From NCBI GenBank assembly GCA_965116665.1, contig OZ220709.1:2542001-2606000 (forward strand): DNA of 64,000 nt, written 5' to 3'. The notes beneath the pieces were generated by a model that made no database searches, was not told the origin of the DNA, and saw nothing but the letters and a program-made list of their open reading frames with translations. Shown in pieces: positions 14,821-22,775 of the stretch; the stretch's first letter is position 1, and every line of letters begins with the position of its first letter. The DNA is from Aldehydirespirator sp965116665. GTDB lineage: Bacteria > Actinomycetota > Acidimicrobiia > Acidimicrobiales > Aldehydirespiratoraceae. Position numbers and translations under genes: made by a program.

Positions 14821-15048
14821 CTAACGCAGGCCGAGGCGCTCCAGCAGATCCTCGACGCTGATCCCGTGGTGGGTCGCGACGCTCTTGAGAATGCTCGACA
14901 AGGTCTTGACCTTGATCGGGTCATGCATCGGAATAACCTCGTGATGCTCGCCGTTGACCTGCGTCGTCACGCGCACATGCGAACCGCGCTGCCGGGTGGG
15001 CCGGTAGCCGAGGGACCGGAGTGCCCTCGCAAGATCGGCGCCGCGCAT
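14821..15048 (-). CDS. hicA: HicA-family mRNA interferase toxin
   Basis: 75 residues with the double-stranded RNA-binding-like fold of HicA. GYRPTRQRGSHVRV carries the conserved Gly-Ser-His with the catalytic histidine, and IPMHDPIKVKTLSSILKS is the typical C-terminal half. It would cleave mRNA when free of antitoxin. It is 15 bases downstream of the HicB-like gene. Antitoxin-first order is less common for hicBA but known. Confidence 0.85.
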   Translation of the reverse strand: MRGADLARALRSLGYRPTRQRGSHVRVTTQVNGEHHEVIPMHDPIKVKTLSSILKSVATHHGISVEDLLERLGLR

Positions 15049-15063
15049 GTCGCGCGGCGCCTC

Positions 15064-15285
15064 TCACAGCGTCAGAACCTCGTCACGGACGAAGTGCAGG
15101 CGAATCACGCCGGGCCGAGCGGAGCCGTCATCGAAGTAGCACTCGACGGCCTCCCGAACGTTGTGGCGGACCTCGTCGATCGTCTCGCCCTCAGTGTGGA
15201 TGCCATACCCGAGAGCACTGGCGGAGTATCCACCGTCAATCTCGTCTTCACTGACCTCGAAGATGATCTCAGACAAGCTGGACAT
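15064..15285 (-). CDS. hicB: HicB-like antitoxin
   Basis: 73 residues with the HicB partial RNase-H-like fold: IFEVSEDEIDGGYSASALGY, then the THTEG-like IHTEGETIDEVRHNVREAVE. No C-terminal DNA-binding domain is visible, so autoregulation may not be direct. Its ATG shares one base with the stop codon of the helicase gene (TGATG), so the pair appears to be translated from the helicase operon rather than from its own promoter. Confidence 0.8.
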   Translation of the reverse strand: MSSLSEIIFEVSEDEIDGGYSASALGYGIHTEGETIDEVRHNVREAVECYFDDGSARPGVIRLHFVRDEVLTL

Positions 15286-18233
15286 CAGGGGTCCTCCCCG
15301 GTTGCCGGCATGGATTCTTCTCGTCTGTCTCCCTGACTCTGCACAATACCGGCCAGGAGAGGCTTGAGGGCCTCGCCGTAAGCGGCCAGCTTGGCAGGGC
15401 CGATGCCACTTACTGCCAACAGGCCCGCGTCCGTGACCGGCCGCTGCCGGGCCAACTGTCGGAGGGTGGCGTCGGAGAAGACAACGAAGGCGGGCACTTC
15501 ATCGGCCTTGCTGCGCTCCAGCCGCCACTGCCTCAGACGCTGGAATGCCATCGCGGCCTGAGGATCATCGATCAGATCGTTCTTGGACTTCGACGCGGGC
15601 GCCGGCTTGGTCGTCTCGGCACGGGAAGGAGGGTCAAGCCACCATTGGGCGTCGGAAGCCCTAGTTCGTCGAGATGGTTTGGGCGTCTCGCGTCGGTGGG
15701 AACGGGCGGGCTCCGCGGCGAGGGCCGCTGGTTCGAGCTTGGAGCGCCACTGCATCTCGGTGATGAACGGCGACTTGGGGCCGTCGGCGATTACCAGTAC
15801 CGACTCCGAGCCGCGGGTGACGGCGACGTGGAAGACGCGGCGCTCCTCCTCCAAGTCGCCGGCCAGCCGATGGGGCATGAGTCCCTCTGTGGCCGACAGG
15901 ACGATCACGTGGGGCCACTCCAGCCCCTTGACCCGGTGCACCGTGGCCAGCCGCACCCCCCGTCCCCACGACGGGCGTCCGGCGCGGGAGTCGCCCTCGC
16001 CGCCGTAGCGGCTGCCCTCGGTGAGCCGGGTGGACAGCCAGTGCTCGAACTCTCCGGGGTCGGGGCAGTGGGGCGCCACCGACAGCAGCGCCCTCAGGTC
16101 GTCGCCGTGAGCGGAGCGGTCAAGGGATCGACGGGACGCGTCGAGGCGCTCGTCGAGGGTCGCGCCCAGCTGGGTGCCGTGCTGGATCGCCTCCAGCAGA
16201 CGCAGGGTGTCGGCGCCGTCGCGGGCCAGGTCGCCCACCCGTTCAACATCGTCAACGAAGTCTGACACCCGCTCCGCGGTCCGCTCGTCAGAGATGCGGC
16301 TCGCCAGCCGCCTGAGCGCACCGACGTTGTGCTGCTCCGCGATCCACTCCACCACACGGGGAGAGATGCCCCGGGGCGGGCGCCGGGCTGCCATGGCCAG
16401 GGCGGCGGCAGGCAGCCGGGCCGTCGCGGACGTGGCCAGCCGCAGCCAGGCCAGCATCGAGGCGACGCCGGTGCGTTCCAGGAACCAGGGTCCGACGGGG
16501 GCCATGCAGTCGATCCGGGCCTCCGACAGCAGGATCTGGGGCGCCAGCAGCGTGCTGTTGACCCTGGTCAGCACCGCGATGTCACGCTCCCCGGCTCCGG
16601 CGCCCATGAGGCCCCGCACATGCTCGACCACGGCCAGGCCGCCGTCGGCGGCGACCTGGACCGTCAAGGACCGGACCGAGGGCTCGTCCTGGCCGGTCTC
16701 GCCGCCATCTGGCCGGACCGCACCGAGCGCAGCCTCACCGGGCCCGTCAGTGTCCGGCGAGGCGACGTCGGGGACGCTGACTGGCCGGGGCGAAATGTCC
16801 TTGGGGATTCGATGGCGGTTGTGTGAGAGCAGGTTGGAGGCGGCCTCCACGACCTCGGGCGGGCAGCGGTAGTTGACGCCCAGCAGATGTCGGGCCGCGC
16901 CGGGGAAGAAGCGCTCGTATTCGATCAACCAGCGGGGCGACGCCCCCGAGTACCCGTAGATGGTCTGGTCGTCGTCGCCCACCCCGAAGACATCGGCCCT
17001 CGGGCCGGCCAGCAGGCGGATCATGAGCAGATGGGCTGGGGTCAGGTCCTGGAACTCGTCCACCAGCAGCACGCCGCACACCCGGCGGGCCGCGGCCCTT
17101 GCCGCGGGGTCGGTGAGCAGCACCTCGATGGCCTTCACGATCTGGTGATCGAAGTCGACCACGCCCCGCTCCGACAGCGCTTCGGCGTAGGCCGGGGCCA
17201 GTTCTGCGAAGCCCTCGACATCGGGGGCGTAGTCCCGCTCGACCTCGGCCGGATCACGCAGCCCGAGGCGGGACGCGCTGAGGGCCTCCACCCACGGCGC
17301 CAGCGGATCGGTCATGGCCCGCCGGCGCCTCCGGGGAGCGCGCTCCCCCACCAGGCCGTGCAGCAGATCCCGCACCTCCGGCTCGTCGATCACCTCGATC
17401 CGGCCGTGCCGGGCCGGACGGGCGAACGGACCGGTGCCGTTGCACACCGCCAGCGCCAGGCTGTTGAAGGTGCGGACCTCCAATCCGGCAAGGTCGGCGG
17501 TGCGCTCCTGCATCTCGGCCCGAGCCCTCACGTTGTAGGCCACCAGGCACACCGCGGCCGGGGCCACGCCCAGATCGCGGACCAGCCATCGGGCCCGCTC
17601 GGTGAGCACCCGGGTCTTGCCCGACCCGGCCGGGGCCACGATGCATGCACCCCCGCCGAGATGGCCCACCGCCCGCCGCTGGTCGGGCGCCAGATCGGCC
17701 TCGGGATCGTTGGGCCGCGTCACCCCCAACTCGCCCACGGCGAGGTTGGCGACCGGGATCAGTCCGGCCCCCTGTAGCTCACCGTCACCGAACGTGTCCA
17801 GAGGCCCGCCGTCGCACCATGCGGGTCCGCAGCCCGGCAACACGACATCACTCCCCTCGCCGGAAGCGGCGGCCCGGGCACCCAGAGCGATAGCCCGATC
17901 CCGGGGAGCGAACCGCAACTGCGCGGGATCCCGGGCGTCCACCGCGTTGGCGGTCAGGAGATGGCTCCAAACCTCATCGGTCAGGGTCAGGCCGGGTCCC
18001 CAGTCCCACCAGGACTGATGCAGCACGGGCTCGCTGTCCGGCAGCGGGCCGTCGACCTCGATCACCAACCGCTCGCGCTCGTGCCAGGCCCGCCGGAGCC
18101 GTCGCCCCGCCGTCGCGTCCGGCGACCCGGTGTTCACGGCGATCCGGGGGTACCGCTCCCACAGCCCGGGCGCACGCTGTCCCGGCGACACCAGCACGCT
18201 GCGGCCGAGGCAGTCGGGCCCGGCGAGATTCAC
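15285..18233 (-). CDS. UvrD/Rep-like superfamily 1 helicase with HRDC domain
   Basis: 982-residue DNA helicase. Motif I is APAGSGKT (about residue 200-207), motif II LLVDEFQD, motif III VGDDDQTIYGYSGA, motif IV NYRCPPEVVEAA, motif V HRVKGLEWPHVIVL and motif VI EERRVFHVAVTRG. The C-terminus has an HRDC-like domain (FVVFSDATLRQLARQRPVT, then GIGPAKLAAYGEAL). About 190 residues before motif I are unusual, contain Cys and Trp clusters (PGCGPAWCDGG) and have no function I recognise. The GTG at 18233 overlaps the upstream stop (GTGA), so translation is coupled. It resembles mycobacterial UvrD2 in having HRDC but is much longer. A DNA-repair role is likely. Confidence 0.88.
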   Translation of the reverse strand: MNLAGPDCLGRSVLVSPGQRAPGLWERYPRIAVNTGSPDATAGRRLRRAWHERERLVIEVDGPLPDSEPVLHQSWWDWGPGLTLTDEVWSHLLTANAVDARDPAQLRFAPRDRAIALGARAAASGEGSDVVLPGCGPAWCDGGPLDTFGDGELQGAGLIPVANLAVGELGVTRPNDPEADLAPDQRRAVGHLGGGACIVAPAGSGKTRVLTERARWLVRDLGVAPAAVCLVAYNVRARAEMQERTADLAGLEVRTFNSLALAVCNGTGPFARPARHGRIEVIDEPEVRDLLHGLVGERAPRRRRRAMTDPLAPWVEALSASRLGLRDPAEVERDYAPDVEGFAELAPAYAEALSERGVVDFDHQIVKAIEVLLTDPAARAAARRVCGVLLVDEFQDLTPAHLLMIRLLAGPRADVFGVGDDDQTIYGYSGASPRWLIEYERFFPGAARHLLGVNYRCPPEVVEAASNLLSHNRHRIPKDISPRPVSVPDVASPDTDGPGEAALGAVRPDGGETGQDEPSVRSLTVQVAADGGLAVVEHVRGLMGAGAGERDIAVLTRVNSTLLAPQILLSEARIDCMAPVGPWFLERTGVASMLAWLRLATSATARLPAAALAMAARRPPRGISPRVVEWIAEQHNVGALRRLASRISDERTAERVSDFVDDVERVGDLARDGADTLRLLEAIQHGTQLGATLDERLDASRRSLDRSAHGDDLRALLSVAPHCPDPGEFEHWLSTRLTEGSRYGGEGDSRAGRPSWGRGVRLATVHRVKGLEWPHVIVLSATEGLMPHRLAGDLEEERRVFHVAVTRGSESVLVIADGPKSPFITEMQWRSKLEPAALAAEPARSHRRETPKPSRRTRASDAQWWLDPPSRAETTKPAPASKSKNDLIDDPQAAMAFQRLRQWRLERSKADEVPAFVVFSDATLRQLARQRPVTDAGLLAVSGIGPAKLAAYGEALKPLLAGIVQSQGDRREESMPATGEDP

Positions 18234-19003
18234 GGGCCTTGAGACACGGCGAGTCGCCGGATCGCTGCCTGTACCCGGTCGGGCCGGTGGCAACGGCCGT
18301 AATCGAAGCCGGACCGCAGGCATATCTCCAGCAGCTCGTCGTGCTGGTCGGTCTGCTTCCAGGGCAGCGGCAGGTAGATGGGCAGCCCGAAGGCCCGTAG
18401 GTCGTCGAGGCTCTCGTAGACCCGCTTCTGGTACCGGTAGCGGTCGGCCCATTCCCAGTCGGGTGGCCCGAAGCCGGTTCCGGGGTCGAGGATCAGCCGG
18501 TGCCGCTCAATGCCGGCCCCCTCCCAGCGCGGCAGCGAGCGGCGGAACCATGCGCAGATCGTCTCGGCCGGATCACCGGTCACATGCCGGGAGGCCTTGG
18601 GATCGGCACCCCACACGAACGGCACCACCACCGGCACGTCCCGCCCGGCCGCGAGGCGGACCGTGGCGGGGTTCTGGAGCCCGTCGGCCGCGTTGATCAT
18701 GGTGGCGCCGCAGTCGAGGGCACGCCGCATGATCTCCGGCTGCCAGGAGTCCACCGACAGCACCGCTCCCCGGTCTGCGCACAACCCGGCGAGGGCCTGG
18801 ACCTTGCCGTCGAGGCGCTCCCACTCGACCTCGACGTCCACCCGAGCGGCGAACTGCGTGGAACCGGCTCCGCCGAGGTCGATGCCGGCACAGCCGGCGT
18901 CGAGCAGCTCGCTGGCCCGGGCCACCGCGCCCTCGACCGTGGTCGCCACCGAGAAGTCGGCCAGCGAGTCCGGCGAGGCGTTGATCACGCCATGCAGCCT
19001 CAT
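18230..19003 (-). CDS. Dihydropteroate synthase-like protein (FolP2-type)
   Basis: 257-residue TIM-barrel pterin-binding protein. VINASPDSLADFS corresponds to the DHPS NVTPDSFSDG motif, GCAGIDLGGAGSTQF to the IDIGGESTRPG motif, and ILDPGTGFG to the DPGIGFGK motif. All are recognisable but deviate, notably the loss of the STRPG arginine, so true folate synthesis is doubtful. The next gene upstream encodes GpgS, the same pairing as Rv1207 (folP2)-Rv1208 (gpgS) in Mycobacterium tuberculosis. ATG at 19003, 25 bases after the gpgS stop. The biochemical role is unknown. Confidence 0.75.
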   Translation of the reverse strand: MRLHGVINASPDSLADFSVATTVEGAVARASELLDAGCAGIDLGGAGSTQFAARVDVEVEWERLDGKVQALAGLCADRGAVLSVDSWQPEIMRRALDCGATMINAADGLQNPATVRLAAGRDVPVVVPFVWGADPKASRHVTGDPAETICAWFRRSLPRWEGAGIERHRLILDPGTGFGPPDWEWADRYRYQKRVYESLDDLRAFGLPIYLPLPWKQTDQHDELLEICLRSGFDYGRCHRPDRVQAAIRRLAVSQGP

Positions 19004-19028
19004 CGAGCCGTTGCGGGTCGCCGGCTGC

Positions 19029-20225
19029 TCACTCCGGGGCACGGAGCGCCTCGACGAGCAGCGGCCCGACCTCAGGAGCCTGCTGGTGCACTTGCTGCCA
19101 CGACGGGTTGAGTGAATCCTCCCGGGGATTGTTCCGGCACCGCGCCACCCCGTCGGCAACGCTGCGGGCGAACACCTCAGCAGTGGCCTGCTCGGCCGCG
19201 ACATCCACGATGTAGCCGTTGAGTTCCGCGTCGTTGGCGTAGTGGCGGACCAGGTTCCGGGCCGCGGCCAGGTATGCCTCGCACAGGCCGTCGGCACCGT
19301 CGACCACCTCCGGGCCGAGGCGGCGGATCATGGTGGTGGTCACGTCGATGCTCATGCGCCTCAGGCCTGCGGTCGGATCGTCGGCCGAGAGGTCCTGGTG
19401 CTTGTGGTCGTAGGCGTCGGCTACCGACACCTGGCAGATGCTGGACGGATCGCACCGCGTATAGACATCGGAGAGGATGCCGATGTCCATGCCCCAATGG
19501 CCGGGAATCCGCAGGCTCGCAGCCACCTGAGCGGTCATGGCGGTCTCCCCGGCCAGCGGGTACCGGAATGCCTCCAGGAAGCGCAGGTACTGGTGGTCGC
19601 CGGCCTCGGCCCGGAGCGCCCGCACCAGCGGCGCCACCAGCAGCCGGGTCACCCGCCCGCCGAAGCGGCCTTCGGTCACGCGGTGGTAGTAACCCTTGGC
19701 GAAGGCGTAGCCGAAGCTCGGGTGGGCGACCGGATACACCAGGCGGGCCGGCAGCGCACGGCTGTAGCCCACGATGTCGGCGTCGTGCATGGCGATCACC
19801 TGGGCCGACCCGCCCGCCAGCACCGCGCCCAGGCAGTACCACACGTTGCGGCCCTTGCCCCGGCTGCGGGGGGCCAGTCCCCGGTCCCGCAGCCGCTGCT
19901 CGACCGCGGTCATGGCATCGCTGTCGTTCCACAGCACATCGCAGCGCTGCGGCAGCCGTTCCAGCAGGCCGAGGGCCCGCCGGCAGTCGTGCTCGCCGGC
20001 CTCGTCGAGACCCACCACGATGTGGGTCAGCCAGTCCGCGCCGGCCAACTCCGCGACCATCCTCTCGAAGGCCTCCGCACCCACGTCCGACGCCAGGCAG
20101 GGGATGATCAGCGCCACAGGCCGATCGGCGGACCAGGCCCGGAGATCGCGTTCCAGGTCGGCGGTGTGGCGGTGGCCCAAGTCGTGCAGCGTCGGCACGA
20201 CGCCCGCCTGGCTGAAGTCCGCCAC
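19029..20225 (-). CDS. gpgS: Glucosyl-3-phosphoglycerate synthase-like GT-A glycosyltransferase
   Basis: 398-residue glycosyltransferase that would join glucose from an NDP-glucose to 3-phosphoglycerate, the first step to glucosylglycerate or methylglucose lipopolysaccharide. The metal-binding DxD is in VIAMHDADIVGYSR; nearby GKGRNVWYCLG, GKGYYHRVTEGRFGGRVTRL and RIPGHWGMDIGIL are typical of the GT81/GpgS family. The GTG at 20225 is preferred over longer in-frame starts because homology begins at FSQAGVVPTLHDLG. It is followed by the FolP2-like gene and the helicase, with short gaps or overlaps, suggesting one operon. Confidence 0.88.
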   Translation of the reverse strand: MADFSQAGVVPTLHDLGHRHTADLERDLRAWSADRPVALIIPCLASDVGAEAFERMVAELAGADWLTHIVVGLDEAGEHDCRRALGLLERLPQRCDVLWNDSDAMTAVEQRLRDRGLAPRSRGKGRNVWYCLGAVLAGGSAQVIAMHDADIVGYSRALPARLVYPVAHPSFGYAFAKGYYHRVTEGRFGGRVTRLLVAPLVRALRAEAGDHQYLRFLEAFRYPLAGETAMTAQVAASLRIPGHWGMDIGILSDVYTRCDPSSICQVSVADAYDHKHQDLSADDPTAGLRRMSIDVTTTMIRRLGPEVVDGADGLCEAYLAAARNLVRHYANDAELNGYIVDVAAEQATAEVFARSVADGVARCRNNPREDSLNPSWQQVHQQAPEVGPLLVEALRAPE

Positions 20226-20284
20226 GCCCGGCAGTGTCGCACGGCAAGGGCCGCATCCCACCCCTGCCGGCAAGATCGTCGGGT

Positions 20285-20290
20285 TAGAGT
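20285..20290 (+). promoter_or_regulatory. Candidate -10 box for the DUF2510 membrane protein
   Basis: TAGAGT ends eight bases before the GTG at 20299, compatible with a leaderless transcript. It lies in the 73-base divergent gap with gpgS. Confidence 0.35.
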
Positions 20291-20298
20291 CGCTGGCC

Positions 20299-21291
20299 GT
20301 GACCGACCTGCCACCGGCCGACTGGTACACCGACCCCGAGGACGAGTCGCAGTACCGCTACTGGGACGGATCGTCCTGGACCCAGCACCGCGCCCCCCGC
20401 CTCGCCGACCCGGACGGCGAGCCCGGCGCTGCCGCCGGCGGTCTGCGCGGCCCGTCTCGGCTGGTCGCGGACACGTTCTCGCTAGCCGGCCGGCGGTGGC
20501 GACCGTTGGTTGCCGTGGCCGTGATCTTCATCCTGAGCCAGGTCGCCGCGGGCGTCCTGCTGATCGTCTCCGCCGGCGACATCCTCATGGGAGAACTCGG
20601 CGAGATCTACGACAGGGCCTCCCAGCCCGGATTCGACCCGTCGGAGCCCCAACATGAGGCCTATTTCGAATCGCTGGAACTCGACCTGGCGCCCATCAAC
20701 TTCGTGCCCGCCCTGCTGGGCCTGCTGGCCCTGTGGGTCGCGAGCAACGTGATGCAGGCGGCGGTCACTAGGATTGCTCTCAGCGACCTGCACGGCCGGG
20801 CTCCGACCACATCCGACAGCCTCAGACAGGCTCTGCGGCGAGTGCCCCGGTTGATGGGCCTGGATCTCATCGTCACGGCGATCCTCCTGCTTGCACTGGT
20901 CGGCATGGTCGTGGCGGTAATCGGCGCGCCGCTGCTGCTGATTCCACTGGTTCCGGCCGTGATCGTGGGCGCCGTCTATGCGACTGTCGTCGTCACGATG
21001 GCCTACGCGGTCGCCTCGGTCGGACCACGCACATGGTCGCTCCCCTACGGGGCCCGGCTCGTACGGGGACGGTTCTGGGCGACGTTGGGACGCCTGCTGC
21101 TCGTTGTCCTATTGCTGTTCGCCGCGAGCCTCGCGGTGGGGCTCGTGTTCACGATCGCGGCGACCTCAGGAGGAACGGCGCTCGAACTGGTCTCGCAAGT
21201 GGTTCAAACGGTGGTGGGCGCAGGGCTGGCGGTGGTGTGGATCGTCGCCTCCGCGATCCTCTACGACGACCTCGGGGGCGAGTCGGACTGA
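20299..21291 (+). CDS. DUF2510-containing multi-pass membrane protein
   Basis: 330 residues. The N-terminus holds a DUF2510-type motif (ADWYTDPEDESQYRYWDGSS), common in actinobacterial membrane proteins. About five to six membrane helices follow, from about residue 70: PLVAVAVIFILSQVAAGVLL, INFVPALLGLLALWVASNVM and further segments to the end. The body resembles predicted membrane proteins with tandem helices near glycerophosphodiester-type membrane domains, but I cannot name a function. The start at the GTG of 20299 puts DUF2510 at the N-terminus. It diverges from gpgS. Confidence 0.75.
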   Translation: MTDLPPADWYTDPEDESQYRYWDGSSWTQHRAPRLADPDGEPGAAAGGLRGPSRLVADTFSLAGRRWRPLVAVAVIFILSQVAAGVLLIVSAGDILMGELGEIYDRASQPGFDPSEPQHEAYFESLELDLAPINFVPALLGLLALWVASNVMQAAVTRIALSDLHGRAPTTSDSLRQALRRVPRLMGLDLIVTAILLLALVGMVVAVIGAPLLLIPLVPAVIVGAVYATVVVTMAYAVASVGPRTWSLPYGARLVRGRFWATLGRLLLVVLLLFAASLAVGLVFTIAATSGGTALELVSQVVQTVVGAGLAVVWIVASAILYDDLGGESD

Positions 21292-21306
21292 GAGCGCCCG
21301 GGCCCG

Positions 21307-21597
21307 TCAGCCGCCGGCCACGTCGACACGTTCGACGAAGTCGCGGTCGCGGGCCGACAGACCCCCGACGTCGTGGCTGGTGATGGCCAACTCGACCCGG
21401 TTGTAGACATTGGACCATTCCGGGTGGTGGAAGAGCCGCTCGGCGATGAGGGCCACATGGGTCATGAAGGCGAAGGCCGCCCTGAAGTCGGCGAACTGGT
21501 ACGAGCGGCGCAGCACATCGCCGTCCCGCCTCCACTGCGGGTGGGCCTCGAGCAGGTCGGCGATCTCGGCGTCGTTCAGCAGGTCATCGTTGCTCAT
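21307..21597 (-). CDS. Pterin-4a-carbinolamine dehydratase
   Basis: 96-residue PCD/DCoH fold enzyme that dehydrates 4a-hydroxytetrahydropterin. The active-site signature HHPEWSNVYNRVEL, with two histidines, the preceding SYQFADFRAAFAFM and the final TSHDVGGLSARDRDF are all present at normal length. It sits 10 bases after sufC copy 2 and may be the last gene of that operon. Whether its substrate here is a pterin linked to the FolP2-like protein is unknown. Confidence 0.88.
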   Translation of the reverse strand: MSNDDLLNDAEIADLLEAHPQWRRDGDVLRRSYQFADFRAAFAFMTHVALIAERLFHHPEWSNVYNRVELAITSHDVGGLSARDRDFVERVDVAGG

Positions 21598-21606
21598 GGC
21601 CCGATG

Positions 21607-22398
21607 CTACGCCAGCAGGTCGGCGAAGGGATCCCCGAAGGGGTCGGTGAAGGGTGCGGCCTCGGGCCCGGGCCCCGCCGGGGTCCAGCGCTCGTAGCCC
21701 TCGGCCTCCAGCTCCTCGGCCAGTTCCGCCCCGCCGGACTCCTGTATGCGCCCTCCGGCGAAGACATGCACCGCGTCGGGCCTGAGATGGTCGAACACCC
21801 GGCTGGAGTGGGTGATGGCCAGCACCCCCAGCCCGTCATGCTCGGTGGCGTCCTCGATCCGGTCGCCCACGAATCGCAGGGCGTCGACGTCGAGGCCGGA
21901 GTCGAGCTCGTCGACCACCGCGAACGCGGGCTTCAGCACGCCGAGCTGCAGGGCCTCGTTGCGTTTGCGCTCGCCGCCCGACAGGTCGACGTTCACGGGC
22001 CGCGCCAGGAATTTCTCGTCGAAGCCGATCCGGTCGGCCTCCTCGCGCATCCGCTCGGCCACCGCGGCTCCCTCGGCGGTGCACACCGACTCGGTCAGCA
22101 TGTCGAGCAGCGACACGCCCGGAACCTCGGTCGGGTACTGCATGGCCAGGAACAGGCCGGCCTCGGCCCGACGCCACGCAGGCAGCTCCAGCAGCTCGGT
22201 GCCGTCGAGACGGACCGACCCCTCCGACACGTCGTAGCCGTGGCGACCGGCGATCACATGGGCCAGGGTCGACTTGCCCGAACCGTTGGGTCCCATCACC
22301 GCGTGAACCTCGCCCGCGGACACCTCCAGGTCGACGCCGGTCAGGATCTCCCGGCCGGCCACCGAGGCCCGCAGTCCCTCGATGACAAGCGTGCTCAC
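21607..22398 (-). CDS. sufC: Fe-S cluster assembly ATPase SufC (copy 2)
   Basis: 263-residue SufC with Walker A GPNGSGKST, Q-loop FLAMQYPTEVPGVS, signature LSGGERKRNEA and Walker B AVVDELDSGLDVD. It overlaps the Rieske gene by four bases and is downstream of sufB and sufD, so it is the likely ATPase of the SufBCD complex. It differs clearly from copy 1 at 12298-13056, with different insertion and C-terminal tail sequences (GPGPEAAPFTDPFGDPF). The division of labour between the two is unknown. Confidence 0.92.
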   Translation of the reverse strand: MSTLVIEGLRASVAGREILTGVDLEVSAGEVHAVMGPNGSGKSTLAHVIAGRHGYDVSEGSVRLDGTELLELPAWRRAEAGLFLAMQYPTEVPGVSLLDMLTESVCTAEGAAVAERMREEADRIGFDEKFLARPVNVDLSGGERKRNEALQLGVLKPAFAVVDELDSGLDVDALRFVGDRIEDATEHDGLGVLAITHSSRVFDHLRPDAVHVFAGGRIQESGGAELAEELEAEGYERWTPAGPGPEAAPFTDPFGDPFADLLA

Positions 22399-22730
22399 GA
22401 AGCGCCCTCCGAGTCGTCACCGAGGCTCAGCACGACCCGGCCGTCCACGACGGAGACGTCATAGGCGGGCACGGCCCGGGTAGCCGGAAGGGACAGAGGC
22501 TCACCCGTCTCGAGGTCGAACATGGCTCCATGGGCGACGCACTCGATGGCGCAGTCGTCGGGCTCCACCCAACCCTCCGACAGCGACACCTCGGCGTGGC
22601 TGCACGTGTCGCCGATGGCGTACACGTCGTCGCCGATGCGCACGACCGCGATGTCGCGGCCGGCCACCTCGACGCGCCGGGCCGAGTCGGGCGCCAGGTC
22701 GTCGAGGGAGAACAGATCGTGGGTCGTCAT
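22395..22730 (-). CDS. Rieske-type [2Fe-2S] ferredoxin
   Basis: 111-residue soluble Rieske protein. The cluster ligands are in CSHAEVSLSEG (Cys, His) and CVAHGAMFDL (Cys, His), with the usual spacing. It resembles the small ferredoxins often encoded between sufD and sufC in Actinobacteria. It might donate electrons for cluster assembly or be an early target of it (inference). ATG at 22730; its stop overlaps sufC copy 2. Confidence 0.9.
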   Translation of the reverse strand: MTTHDLFSLDDLAPDSARRVEVAGRDIAVVRIGDDVYAIGDTCSHAEVSLSEGWVEPDDCAIECVAHGAMFDLETGEPLSLPATRAVPAYDVSVVDGRVVLSLGDDSEGAS

Positions 22731-22775
22731 CTCGCTACTCCGGTCTCCGAGGGACTGCTCGGTCGTTCATCGTCC

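Noticed and set aside
13035..14924. 629-codon minus-strand ORF across sufS/sufU
   Set aside because: It is antisense to strongly conserved genes, with His/Gly/Val-rich composition typical of shadow frames in GC-rich DNA.
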